This document shows positions 24,477 to 33,134 of a stretch of 64,000 nucleotides of DNA, piece after piece. The notes below the pieces were generated by a model that ran no database searches, had not been told where the DNA came from, and saw only the letters and a list, made by a program, of their open reading frames with translations. Positions within the stretch are counted from its first letter, which is position 1; every line of letters starts with the position of its first letter. The position numbers were made by a program, and so were the translations under genes. The stretch comes from Lacrimispora sphenoides (GTDB lineage: Bacteria > Bacillota > Clostridia > Lachnospirales > Lachnospiraceae). Location: the NCBI RefSeq assembly GCF_900105215.1, contig NZ_FOIP01000002.1, positions 682,001 to 746,000 on the forward strand, read 5' to 3'.

Positions 24477-24933
24477 GATTTGCCTCCTTTTCGTATATTA
24501 CTTTTTTTAGTATGCCATTCCGCTATAAGTCTCATTCTTTAACTAGTTTCCATATCAACCAGAAAATTGTATTGTGCATGATCGATAGAGTGTTAAACCA
24601 GACTTTATATAAGCATATACTGAAAGACTAAATATTACCTATTTATATAATAAAGTAATTATTATGCTATTTTTTTGATATTAAAGAACTTATATATTCA
24701 AATATTAATTACATGAAATATCATAAGATTATTATTGTGAAAATTTAATAAATACACTTTTATCAAAATAAATGGTACAATGTGTGGTATAAAAGTTAAT
24801 GCCGTACATAAATAGCGGAAAAGCGGCAGCGTATGGAAATTAGAAGGCCGGAAATATTCCGAATTATTATAACGGCGGTGTTGGGAGAAAAGAAAATAAA
24901 ATAGAATATGAATGTAGGAGAGAAATATAAATC
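24477..24933. other. AT-rich intergenic region between divergent genes
   Basis: No gene with a binding site was found on either strand. A candidate -10 TACAAT (24776-24781) with a weak -35 would serve the gene at 24934. The implied leader (24803-24890) has GC-richer segments with TGCCG/CGGCA pairing and GGAAATATTCC, so it may be structured; no known riboswitch consensus was recognised. Confidence 0.35.
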
Positions 24934-25425
24934 ATGGGAGAGAAAACTCTAATTAATTGCAGCTGCTGTCATTCGGAAAAGAATTCCTGTAATACGGAAA
25001 CTAATCATTTGTGTCCGGTATGCGGGAAAGAAGGTGCCCTTGTTAAAAACATCACAGTAAAGCATTTGATACTTGACGAATTAACAGGGCTGATCGGTGA
25101 TAAGGATTATTTTTTATGCCTGAATGAGGACTGTGATATTACTTATTACAACAAAGAATCTAACATTGGATTCAATAAACAGCAAATAAAAGTACCAATA
25201 TGGTTTAAGAAAGATGCAAATCCTAAATATGCATGTTACTGTAGTCAAGTTACAGAGGAACAAGTCATACATGCTGTTCTGGCAGATGGTGCTGATAGTA
25301 TGGAGGAGGTTTTAAAGCTCACCGGAGCAATGAACGCTGCACAGTGCCAGAAGAATAATCCACTGGGTAAGTGCTGTCATCAAATTATTCAAGACGCAAT
25401 TGATAAGGCACTATCCATGAAATAA
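24934..25425 (+). CDS. CopZ-like zinc / [2Fe-2S] protein
   Basis: 163 residues. The ATG follows GTAGGAGAGAAATATAA. An N-terminal zinc-ribbon-like part (CSCCHSEKNSC, then CPVCGKEG) is followed by a domain with FLCLNEDCDITYYN and a C-terminal BFD-like [2Fe-2S] region (YACYCSQVTEEQV, then GKCCHQII). This layout matches the N-terminal zinc/[2Fe-2S] part of the archaeal-type CopZ copper chaperone; the usual C-terminal HMA domain is missing here, though a separate HMA-fold protein is encoded divergently at 24047-24268. A role in metal or redox handling is likely, but the partner is unknown. Confidence 0.75.
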   Translation: MGEKTLINCSCCHSEKNSCNTETNHLCPVCGKEGALVKNITVKHLILDELTGLIGDKDYFLCLNEDCDITYYNKESNIGFNKQQIKVPIWFKKDANPKYACYCSQVTEEQVIHAVLADGADSMEEVLKLTGAMNAAQCQKNNPLGKCCHQIIQDAIDKALSMK

Positions 25426-25546
25426 TCTTAATTAATGTTACCAGTTGTCTGTGCGGTAAACTATGAATAAGGTACTCAAATATGGTAACGGCGGCTTATA
25501 GAAGAAAGCTGCAAAGAAGTAAAACACAATTCTACAAAATATAAGG

Positions 25547-25586
25547 GGTGCTTGAATGGATATTGGTTCTGTTTGAGCACCTTTTT
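25547..25586 (+). terminator. Terminator-like hairpin
   Basis: GGTGCT / AGCACC with a 23-base loop, followed by TTTTT, 120 bases after the CopZ-like stop. The stem is short. Confidence 0.45.
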
Positions 25587-25618
25587 ATTACGAAAACTTT
25601 TCAGGGCGGCAAATATAA

Positions 25619-26002
25619 ATTCAGAACATAAAAAAACAAATACATGCTGCAGGCGATGAGGCAATTAACACGGTTGCCCGCGCCATTTCCAGGCGCATCC
25701 GCAAGGAGGATATGGTTTGCCGGTGGGGTGGCGATGAATTTCTTATTCTGTTTGCATGCGATGTTATGAACGCTGATGCAGTAATTAGTAATATACAGGA
25801 AGATTTAAAAGCAAAGGCTAAGAACGGTACCGGCCACTCATTATCCTTTAGTTATGGAATCGTAGATTTTACCATGTTTGATAGTGTGGAGGCTGCAATC
25901 GCCGCTGCTGACAGTTTTATGTACAATAATAAAAATTCCAAATATTCTCGGAAACCATCAGCTGTCGTGGGCTTAAATTTACAAAGTCATATCTCAAAAT
26001 GA
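25619..26002 (+). pseudogene. GGDEF (diguanylate cyclase) domain remnant
   Basis: The frame is open from 25619, just after an in-frame TAA, to 26002. Translation gives HAAGDEAINTVARAISRRIR, then RWGGDEFLILF with an intact GGDEF catalytic loop, and SFSYGIVDF near the end: the C-terminal two-thirds of a GGDEF domain. The N-terminal part of the domain with its nucleotide/metal Asp, and any sensor region, are missing, and there is no ribosome binding site at a plausible start. A 5'-truncated gene is the simplest reading. Its end overlaps the convergent kinase gene by 9 bases. Confidence 0.75.
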
Positions 26003-27322
26003 GCTTCTGGGAATACAGATCCTGATTTTAAATATTCTTTTTTCCTGATCCGGATCCGTTATTACCAGACCTCCAAGGCCTTCAACCGTATCCTTTATAA
26101 TTCGCAGTCCAAATCCATGGATCTCCTTATCTTCCTTTGTAGTTGCCGGTTCTCCTCCTGATAGGGACAGTTTGCCGTTAAAAGAATTAGCTATCTCAAT
26201 TGTCGCCCACTCCCGGCTTCCGGCGCCTGCGATTTCAATAAAGCGTTCTTTATCTGATATTTTACTGCAGGCTTCTATGGCATTATCGATTGAGTTTGAA
26301 AAAATACGGACAATGTCCAGCTCTGACATCCGTACATCTTTAGGAAGAAGTGCATGTGCTGAAAAACGGATGCTCTTTTCCCCGCAGGCATTGGCTGCGT
26401 CCTGCAGGATGGCATCCAGCAGGATATTATCAGAATAAGTTTTATGAATAAGTACCTCCCTTTGCATCGTATCTTGGATATCATCTAACATACGTGCCGC
26501 TTTCTCATATTCATTGTTGTTCATTAAGACTTTAACGGAAGTCATCATGTTCTTATAATCATGGCGGAATATGCGGTAGCTTTCCGTAAACTTACGGTAC
26601 GCCTGATAATGCCGCATTTGTCTGGATAGCTGCTCCTGCAGCTTGCGGGTATGCAGCTCGTATTCAAGTAATTCTACCACCTTGGCAGTATGGTGAAAAA
26701 CAAATTGCATACATAGCTTACTTATAATGCTGGCTCCCAAATATAAAGCAGAATACCAGGTTGATTTGATTTCATTATAATAGCGTCCGTCGTTAATAAA
26801 CATAAGAAAAAACAATTGGCTAATCAGGCAGACGACGGTAAAACCAAGCTGCTCATTATTATTAAATGCATACCTGGCCTTGTTATCCGGAACAATTATC
26901 TTTCGGACAAACGTGATGCTTAGTATAGATAGTAGTACGGCTAACGCTGTTACCGCATTATAATATTTATCGTTCTGCAGGACATCCTGGATGCTGGTAT
27001 GCAGAACCATCGAATAGATCGAACAGACAATCCCTCTGCTGCTATAGATAGAAAACATGTAGACGCTGCCGGCATAAATAATCTGTACCCGGTTTACACG
27101 AAACAGCAGAATTAAGTCTAACATAATCGAACCCATTATAAATAAGACTGCGATCCGATGATCCAGAAACAGATAGGCCGGTAAAGTAATGCTGATATTG
27201 ATGAAAACTGCGGCCGCATAAAAAAACAAATGGTCTCTTTTTGCCGGAAACATATGTTTGAAATAGCTAAAATAATAGATATCATAAATAATAAGCATTA
27301 AAACAATTTCAAGCAGCTGCAT
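25994..27322 (-). CDS. AgrC-like GHKL sensor histidine kinase
   Basis: 442 residues. Six or so membrane segments fill residues 1-210, a coiled linker follows, then the phospho-acceptor motif FRHDYKNMM (near residue 250), the N-box SNSIDNAIEAC and the G-box HGFGLRI. This is the AgrC/ComD-type HPK10 family that senses peptides or small signals. These kinases normally pair with a LytTR response regulator; none is adjacent, so it is an orphan here. The convergent GGDEF remnant suggests local rearrangement on that side. Confidence 0.88.
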   Translation of the reverse strand: MQLLEIVLMLIIYDIYYFSYFKHMFPAKRDHLFFYAAAVFINISITLPAYLFLDHRIAVLFIMGSIMLDLILLFRVNRVQIIYAGSVYMFSIYSSRGIVCSIYSMVLHTSIQDVLQNDKYYNAVTALAVLLSILSITFVRKIIVPDNKARYAFNNNEQLGFTVVCLISQLFFLMFINDGRYYNEIKSTWYSALYLGASIISKLCMQFVFHHTAKVVELLEYELHTRKLQEQLSRQMRHYQAYRKFTESYRIFRHDYKNMMTSVKVLMNNNEYEKAARMLDDIQDTMQREVLIHKTYSDNILLDAILQDAANACGEKSIRFSAHALLPKDVRMSELDIVRIFSNSIDNAIEACSKISDKERFIEIAGAGSREWATIEIANSFNGKLSLSGGEPATTKEDKEIHGFGLRIIKDTVEGLGGLVITDPDQEKRIFKIRICIPRSSF

Positions 27323-27552
27323 GCTTATTTTTCCTCCTTTAAGGGGTTTTCATTTTAATCCTAATATAACACATTATACCTCTAATTTATATTCTGTCTA
27401 TAATCATTTGCCTGTGCTACAATAACATCGAGTACACCATTTTCCTTGTTATGATTTTAACAAAAAAAGATGATTTAAGAGGCCGTTTGGAGGCATATGA
27501 AAGACAGCATCATAGTTGTCAGAAACATTCTAAAAGGTTGTGTAAAAAATGA

Positions 27553-27581
27553 TTGACAGTGCCAAAATACTCTGATAATAT
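27553..27581 (+). promoter_or_regulatory. Promoter of the glycine cleavage operon
   Basis: TTGACA (27553-27558), 17-base spacer, TAATAT (27576-27581). Transcription would start about 20 bases before the riboswitch. Confidence 0.75.
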
Positions 27582-27604
27582 CAATAATAAATAACGGATG
27601 ATGA

Positions 27605-27736
27605 ATCAGAGAGAGAGCACAAACCTGTGCCGCCGAAGGGGAAGGCAGAAACTCTCAGGCAAAAGGATCGGATTCGGACGTAACTCTGGAGAACATTTAT
27701 GTACCGACGAAGTTAATCTTTCAGGTAAAAGGACAG
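27605..27736 (+). ncRNA. Tandem glycine riboswitch
   Basis: Two glycine aptamers in series. The first carries GCCGAAGGGGAAG and AACTCTCAGGCAAAAGGA (27631-27666); the linker GGACGTAACTCTGGAGA leads to the second with CCGACGAAG and AATCTTTCAGGTAAAAGGAC (27703-27734). These are the conserved gcvT-element motifs. A terminator overlaps the 3' edge and the gcv operon follows, so glycine binding is expected to turn expression on. Confidence 0.95.
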
Positions 27737-27783
27737 AGGCAGACAGGAATATCCTATAGGAATATTTCTTTCTGCCTTTTTTT
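27737..27783 (+). terminator. Riboswitch-controlled terminator
   Basis: AGGCAGA (27737-27743) pairs with TCTGCCT (27771-27777), with an inner AATAT/ATATT helix, followed by seven T. The 5' arm abuts the second aptamer's closing stem, as needed for glycine-dependent anti-termination. Confidence 0.85.
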
Positions 27784-27844
27784 GTGCATATAAACGGATG
27801 ATGTTCCTATATTATCATATAAAATATTTAAGGAGGATTAAAAC

Positions 27845-28927
27845 ATGGAACTAAAAACACCGCTTTATGAAATGCATCTGAAGTATCACGGCAAGATGGT
27901 CCCTTTTGCCGGGTATCTTCTTCCCATCCAGTATGAAGAGGGGATCATAAAGGAGCATATGGCAGTAAGAACAAGGGCAGGGCTTTTTGATGTTTCCCAC
28001 ATGGGGGAGATCATCTGTAAGGGGAAAGATGCACTTATGAATCTTAATCGGCTGCTGACCAATGATTTTACCGATATGGAGATCGGACAGGCAAGATACA
28101 GTCCCATGTGCAATGAGCACGGGGGAACGGTGGACGATCTGATCGTTTATAAGAAAAAAGAAGAGGAGTATTTTATCGTTGTTAATGCGTCCAATAAAGA
28201 AAAGGATTACCAGTGGATGCTGGAACATAAATTAGGAGAAGTGGTGTTTGAAGACATTTCTGATAAAATCACACAAATCGCTCTGCAGGGTCCCAGATCA
28301 CAGGAAATACTTATGAAACTGACCACTGATATTCCTGAAAAATACTACCATGCAATTTTTGATGGAAAAGTGGCCGGAATTACATGTATGGTATCCAGAA
28401 CCGGTTATACAGGGGAGGATGGTTTTGAGCTATATTTAGACAATGCATATGCTGAGACAATGTGGGAAACGCTCATGGAAGCTGGCAGGGAATATGAACT
28501 GATCCCCTGCGGGCTGGGGGCCAGAGACACTCTGAGGCTGGAGGCCGGCATGCCGTTATACGGACATGAAATGAACGATGATATAAATCCGGTGGAAATC
28601 GGTCTTGGGTTTGCAGTGAAGATGCAGAAGGAAGACTTTATCGGAAAAAGCCATTTGCCGAATAAAGATTCTCTCACAAGAAAACGAGTAGGCCTAAGGG
28701 TAACCGGACGGGGAATCATCCGGGAACAGGAAGAGGTTCTTGCAGACGGGAAGAAGGCAGGTTTTACAACATCGGGAACCCATTGCCCATATCTGGGCTA
28801 TCCGGCAGCCATGGCTATCCTGGATAAAGAATATACAAAAGCAGGTACGAAGGTAACGGTAATCGTCCGGGGAAGAGAAGTAGAAGCGGAAGTGGTTACC
28901 CTTCCATTTTATAAAAAATCAAAATAA
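27845..28927 (+). CDS. gcvT: Aminomethyltransferase, T-protein of glycine cleavage
   Basis: 360 residues, full length. Transfers the aminomethyl group from lipoyl GcvH to tetrahydrofolate, releasing ammonia. Diagnostic motifs: [17 protein letters not shown] near the start, [25 protein letters not shown] and [20 protein letters not shown]. The ATG follows AAGGAGGATTAAAAC. First gene of the riboswitch-controlled operon; 25 bases precede gcvH. Confidence 0.97.
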   Translation: MELKTPLYEMHLKYHGKMVPFAGYLLPIQYEEGIIKEHMAVRTRAGLFDVSHMGEIICKGKDALMNLNRLLTNDFTDMEIGQARYSPMCNEHGGTVDDLIVYKKKEEEYFIVVNASNKEKDYQWMLEHKLGEVVFEDISDKITQIALQGPRSQEILMKLTTDIPEKYYHAIFDGKVAGITCMVSRTGYTGEDGFELYLDNAYAETMWETLMEAGREYELIPCGLGARDTLRLEAGMPLYGHEMNDDINPVEIGLGFAVKMQKEDFIGKSHLPNKDSLTRKRVGLRVTGRGIIREQEEVLADGKKAGFTTSGTHCPYLGYPAAMAILDKEYTKAGTKVTVIVRGREVEAEVVTLPFYKKSK

Positions 28928-28952
28928 TCCACAAGGAAAAGGAGAATTAATT

Positions 28953-29336
28953 ATGAAAGTATTAGGGGATCTGGTTTACACTAAAACACATGAATGGGTG
29001 AAGTTTGAAGATGAAACAACAGCTTTGGTCGGGCTTACGGATCATGCCCAGCAGTCATTGGGAGAACTTGTTTTCGTCAATCTTCCGGAAGAAGACGACG
29101 AGACGACAGCCGGTGAAGTATTTGCCGATGTGGAATCAGTAAAAGCTGTTTCAGATGTATATTGCCCGGTAACCGGAGTTGTATCGGAAATCAATGAAGA
29201 ACTTCTTGATGCACCGGAAAAGATCAACGAAGCTCCTTATGAAGCCTGGTTTGCAAGGATAACCGATATCACGGATAAAGAAGAATTCTTAAGTCCTGGA
29301 GAGTACGAAGAATTTGTAAAAAATGAAATCGAATAA
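28953..29336 (+). CDS. gcvH: Lipoyl carrier H-protein of glycine cleavage
   Basis: 127 residues. Carries the lipoyl arm that shuttles the aminomethyl intermediate between GcvP, GcvT and dihydrolipoyl dehydrogenase. The lipoylated Lys is K64 in [18 protein letters not shown] and [20 protein letters not shown] are the classic N-terminal blocks. The ATG follows AAGGAAAAGGAGAATTAATT. The downstream gcvPA start lies 13 bases after the stop. Confidence 0.98.
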   Translation: MKVLGDLVYTKTHEWVKFEDETTALVGLTDHAQQSLGELVFVNLPEEDDETTAGEVFADVESVKAVSDVYCPVTGVVSEINEELLDAPEKINEAPYEAWFARITDITDKEEFLSPGEYEEFVKNEIE

Positions 29337-29349
29337 AGGAGATCTGCAT

Positions 29350-30669
29350 ATGGGTTCATTTGTACCGGTAACTGATCAAGACAGAAAAGAAATGCTGTCA
29401 GCGATCGGTATTAATAGCGTAGAAGACCTTTTTGGGCAGCTTCCCCAGGAAGTTATTTTAAAGGAAGGATTGAATCTTCCCGGTGGAATGTCTGAAATGG
29501 AAGTATGTAAGAAGATGGAAGACATCGCAGCAAAGAATACGGTATTTCCTGTCATGTTCCGGGGGGCAGGTGCTTATAGACACTATATTCCCTCCATTGT
29601 GAAAAGCGTTTTATCCAAGGAAACCCTGTACACGGCTTATACCCCATATCAGGCGGAAATCAGCCAGGGTATTTTACAATCCATATTTGAATACCAGACG
29701 ATGATCTGTGAGCTCACCGGAATGGACACTGCCAATGCCTCCGTGTATGACGGTGCGTCAGCGGCGGCAGAAGCGGTAGCAATGTGCAGAGACAGAAAGA
29801 AAAACAGGGCCTTTGTTTCTGCAGCGGTTCATCCTCAGGTGATGGAAACCATAAAGACCTATTGTTTTGGAAATGGGATGGAACTGACGGTTATTCCCGA
29901 GAAAGACGGCATAACAGATCTGGATTTTCTGAAAGAACATCTGGATAGCCAGGCCGCGTGTGTCTACATTCAGCATCCAAATTATTACGGAAGTCTGGAA
30001 CCGGCAGAAGAGATCGGCAACATAACCAGGGAAGCCAATGCACGCTATATTATGGGCGTGAATCCTATTTCCCTGGGAATCATTAAGACACCGGCAGAAT
30101 ACGGTGCTGATATTGCAGTGGGAGAGGGGCAGCCCCTTGGACTGCCGTTGGCATTCGGCGGACCGTATATCGGTTTCATGTCATGTACGAAAGAACTGAT
30201 CAGAAAGCTTCCGGGAAGGATCGTCGGGGAAACTGTTGATTCCAATGGAAAAACAGGATATGTCCTGACCCTTCAGGCAAGGGAACAGCATATCCGGAGA
30301 GAAAAAGCATTAAGCAACATCTGCTCAAACCAGGCACTTTGCGCATTGGCAGTGACAGTCTATTTATCTGCTATGGGAGCAGAAGGACTGAAACAGACTG
30401 CCATACAGTGTATGTCAAAAGCCCATTATATGGCTAAGCAATTGGAAGCAATCGGATATCCGGTTGTAAACTGCGGAGAATTCTTCCATGAATTTGTGAC
30501 CACTTCAAAAATCCCGGCGGAACAGGTGCTGGGGATACTGGAAGAACATGGAATTCTTGGGGGCTATCCCTTAACCGGTGAAAGAGCCGGACAGATCTTA
30601 TGGTGCTGCACGGAAATGAATGCAAAGGATGACATTGACCGTGTCATTGGCATTCTGAAGGAGGTGTAA
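29350..30669 (+). CDS. gcvPA: Glycine dehydrogenase (decarboxylating) subunit 1
   Basis: 439 residues. The ATG at 29350, with AAAGGAGATCTGCAT before it, is chosen over an earlier ATG inside gcvH. It is the N-terminal half of P-protein, the PLP enzyme that decarboxylates glycine; in this two-subunit form the PLP Lys is in the other subunit. Motifs: MFRGAGAYRHYIP, YTPYQAEISQGILQ, FEYQTMICELTGMD, GVNPISLGIIKTP and GGPYIGFM. Four bases separate it from gcvPB. Confidence 0.97.
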   Translation: MGSFVPVTDQDRKEMLSAIGINSVEDLFGQLPQEVILKEGLNLPGGMSEMEVCKKMEDIAAKNTVFPVMFRGAGAYRHYIPSIVKSVLSKETLYTAYTPYQAEISQGILQSIFEYQTMICELTGMDTANASVYDGASAAAEAVAMCRDRKKNRAFVSAAVHPQVMETIKTYCFGNGMELTVIPEKDGITDLDFLKEHLDSQAACVYIQHPNYYGSLEPAEEIGNITREANARYIMGVNPISLGIIKTPAEYGADIAVGEGQPLGLPLAFGGPYIGFMSCTKELIRKLPGRIVGETVDSNGKTGYVLTLQAREQHIRREKALSNICSNQALCALAVTVYLSAMGAEGLKQTAIQCMSKAHYMAKQLEAIGYPVVNCGEFFHEFVTTSKIPAEQVLGILEEHGILGGYPLTGERAGQILWCCTEMNAKDDIDRVIGILKEV

Positions 30670-30673
30670 GGTT

Positions 30674-32134
30674 ATGCTGATATTTGAAAAAGGACAGGAA
30701 GGAAGAAAGATGAGCATTCTGCCGGAATGTGATGTGCCGGTGAGCCTGCCGGAAGAAGGCAGCCTTAGAAAAAAGAGCCTGAATCTTCCCCAAGTGTCTG
30801 AAAATGATATAAGCAGGCATTATACAGAAACAGCAAAAAAGGCATATGGTGTCAATGACGGCTTTTATCCTTTGGGTTCCTGCACCATGAAATATAATCC
30901 CAAGATCAATGAAGACATAGCGGGTCTTCCTGGCTTTAAGCAGATTCATCCGTTGCAGCCGGAGCATACGGTGCAGGGCTGCATGGAAGTATTAAAGACA
31001 GCAGAGAAGTACTTATGTGAGATTACTGGAATGAACCGTATGACCTTTCAGCCGGCAGCAGGAGCTCACGGGGAATTTACCGGACTTTTGCTGATAAAAG
31101 CATATCACGAAAGCCGCGGCGACAATAAAAGAACAAAGATCATAGTACCGGATTCCGCTCATGGAACCAATCCTGCCAGTGCGACAATGGTGGGCTATTC
31201 CGTAATTAGTATCCCGTCTGCAGAAGACGGCGGAGTGGATTTGGAGGAATTAAAAAAAGCGGTCGGGGAAGATACGGCCGGACTGATGTTAACCAATCCC
31301 AATACATTAGGACTTTTTGATAAAAACATACTGGAGATTACAAAAATCGTTCATGAAGCCGGAGGACTTAACTACTATGACGGAGCTAACTTAAACGCCG
31401 TTATGGGTATGATTAGACCAGGTGACATGGGATTTGATGTGGTCCATTTAAATCTCCACAAGACATTCTCTACTCCTCACGGAGGCGGAGGCCCGGGCAG
31501 CGGACCAGTTGGCTGCAAGGATCTTCTGGCTGAATTTTTACCGGGCAGTATGGTGGAGGAAGATAAGGGATATACGTTTCATCATCCTGCAAGTACCATC
31601 GGACAGGTGAAAAGCTTTTATGGTAATTTTTTAATTGTGGTCAGAGCCATGACATATTTATTTATGCTTGGAAAGGAAGGCGTTCCGGAAGCCTCAAAGC
31701 ATGCCGTATTAAACGCCAATTATATGATGGCGCAATTAAAGGATGTTTATGATATGGCATACCAGGGACCCTGTATGCACGAATTTGTCATGAGCCTGGC
31801 AAGGCTTAAAAAAGAAACCGGTGTATCAGCCATGGACATAGCAAAAGGACTTTTGGACCATGGGATCCATCCACCGACCATGTATTTCCCACTGATCGTA
31901 CCAGAAGCTTTAATGGCAGAACCTACGGAAACAGAGTCAAAAGAAACCTTGGATGAAGTGATATCTGTATTGCGCAGCCTCCATGAAACTGCAATGACTC
32001 ATCCGGAAACTCTACATCAGGCACCCATCCATACACCGGTCACCAGACTTGATGAAGTAAGAGCAGCCAGAAATCCAAAGTTAAAGTACGACTTCTCAGA
32101 TAAGGAAACGGATAAAGATGATACAGGAAATTAA
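30674..32134 (+). CDS. gcvPB: Glycine dehydrogenase (decarboxylating) subunit 2
   Basis: 486 residues. C-terminal half of P-protein with the PLP-binding Lys in HLNLHKTFSTPHGGGGPGSG. Other blocks: GFYPLGSCTMKYNPK, FQPAAGAHGEFTGLL and PDSAHGTNPASA. The ATG follows GAAGGAGGTGTAAGGTT. Its last 17 bases overlap lplA, showing translational coupling. Confidence 0.97.
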   Translation: MLIFEKGQEGRKMSILPECDVPVSLPEEGSLRKKSLNLPQVSENDISRHYTETAKKAYGVNDGFYPLGSCTMKYNPKINEDIAGLPGFKQIHPLQPEHTVQGCMEVLKTAEKYLCEITGMNRMTFQPAAGAHGEFTGLLLIKAYHESRGDNKRTKIIVPDSAHGTNPASATMVGYSVISIPSAEDGGVDLEELKKAVGEDTAGLMLTNPNTLGLFDKNILEITKIVHEAGGLNYYDGANLNAVMGMIRPGDMGFDVVHLNLHKTFSTPHGGGGPGSGPVGCKDLLAEFLPGSMVEEDKGYTFHHPASTIGQVKSFYGNFLIVVRAMTYLFMLGKEGVPEASKHAVLNANYMMAQLKDVYDMAYQGPCMHEFVMSLARLKKETGVSAMDIAKGLLDHGIHPPTMYFPLIVPEALMAEPTETESKETLDEVISVLRSLHETAMTHPETLHQAPIHTPVTRLDEVRAARNPKLKYDFSDKETDKDDTGN

Positions 32135-33116
32135 ATATATAGACGGAAGCAGCCATGACCCGTATCTGAATCTTGCAATTGAGGAGTATTTATTAGAAAC
32201 AGCAGGGCGGGACACCTGTATCCTATATCTTTGGCAGAATGAAAATACCGTTGTAATCGGTAAAAACCAGAATCCATGGAAGGAATGCAGGATCCGGGAA
32301 CTGGAGCAGGATGGCGGTCACTTGGTGAGAAGGCTTTCAGGAGGCGGCGCCGTATTCCATGACCTTGGCAATTTAAATTTTACGTTTCTTGTTAATAAGA
32401 AACATTATGATCTGGATAAACAGCTTGAGGTCATTTTGAATGGGGTCAAGAAACTGGGAATACATGCAGAAAAGTCCGGACGAAATGATATCACCGTATC
32501 AGACAGGAAGTTTTCCGGCAATGCCTTTTATACCAGAGGGGAGAAATGCTATCATCATGGGACCCTGCTGGTTCATGCAGATATGGAGAAGCTTTCTAAA
32601 TACCTGCAGGTTTCAAAGGATAAGCTGGCATTAAAAGGAGTGGATTCCGTCAGATCCAGAGTAACCAATCTTTCGGAATACCGGGCTGATTTAACCATTG
32701 ATATGCTAAAGGAAAAGCTTCTGGAAGCATTTGAGGAAACTTATGGACGTAAGGCGGTATTCTGCAGGCAGGAGGATTTAGACCAGGAAGCATTGTCTGA
32801 GGGAAGAAAGAAATTTTCTTCCTGGGATTGGCTGTACGGGCGCAACATGGATTTTCAGTACGAACTGTCCAAGCGTTTTGTCTGGGGAAATGTAATCTGG
32901 CAGATTCAGGTGAACAGCGGGATCATACAGGATCTGCAGTTGTTTTCCGATTCCATGGAACCGGATCTTATGGACCGGATCCCCGGGTATATAAAGGGAA
33001 GCAGATATGAGAATGAAGATATCTGCAATAAGCTGGATCAGGTGCCCGCAGAAACCCAGGCCCAGTCGGCCATGATAATAGACTTAAAAGAGTTTTTTGC
33101 TGCTGCAGAATTATAG
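32118..33116 (+). CDS. lplA: Lipoate-protein ligase A
   Basis: 332 residues. Attaches scavenged lipoate to GcvH using ATP. Motifs include NENTVVIGKNQNPWKEC, the RRLSGGGAVFHDLGNLNFTF block and the catalytic Lys in KFSGNAFYTRG; a C-terminal accessory domain is present. The ATG overlaps the end of gcvPB. No lipoate synthase gene (lipA/lipB) is in the operon, which suggests reliance on external lipoate, though those genes could be elsewhere. Confidence 0.95.
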   Translation: MIQEIKYIDGSSHDPYLNLAIEEYLLETAGRDTCILYLWQNENTVVIGKNQNPWKECRIRELEQDGGHLVRRLSGGGAVFHDLGNLNFTFLVNKKHYDLDKQLEVILNGVKKLGIHAEKSGRNDITVSDRKFSGNAFYTRGEKCYHHGTLLVHADMEKLSKYLQVSKDKLALKGVDSVRSRVTNLSEYRADLTIDMLKEKLLEAFEETYGRKAVFCRQEDLDQEALSEGRKKFSSWDWLYGRNMDFQYELSKRFVWGNVIWQIQVNSGIIQDLQLFSDSMEPDLMDRIPGYIKGSRYENEDICNKLDQVPAETQAQSAMIIDLKEFFAAAEL

Positions 33117-33134
33117 AGACCAGGGAGGGATAGG

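Noticed and set aside
24803..24890. Possible metal riboswitch before the CopZ-like gene
   Set aside because: Pairing segments exist but I could not match any known consensus, and no terminator or sequestered ribosome binding site is evident.
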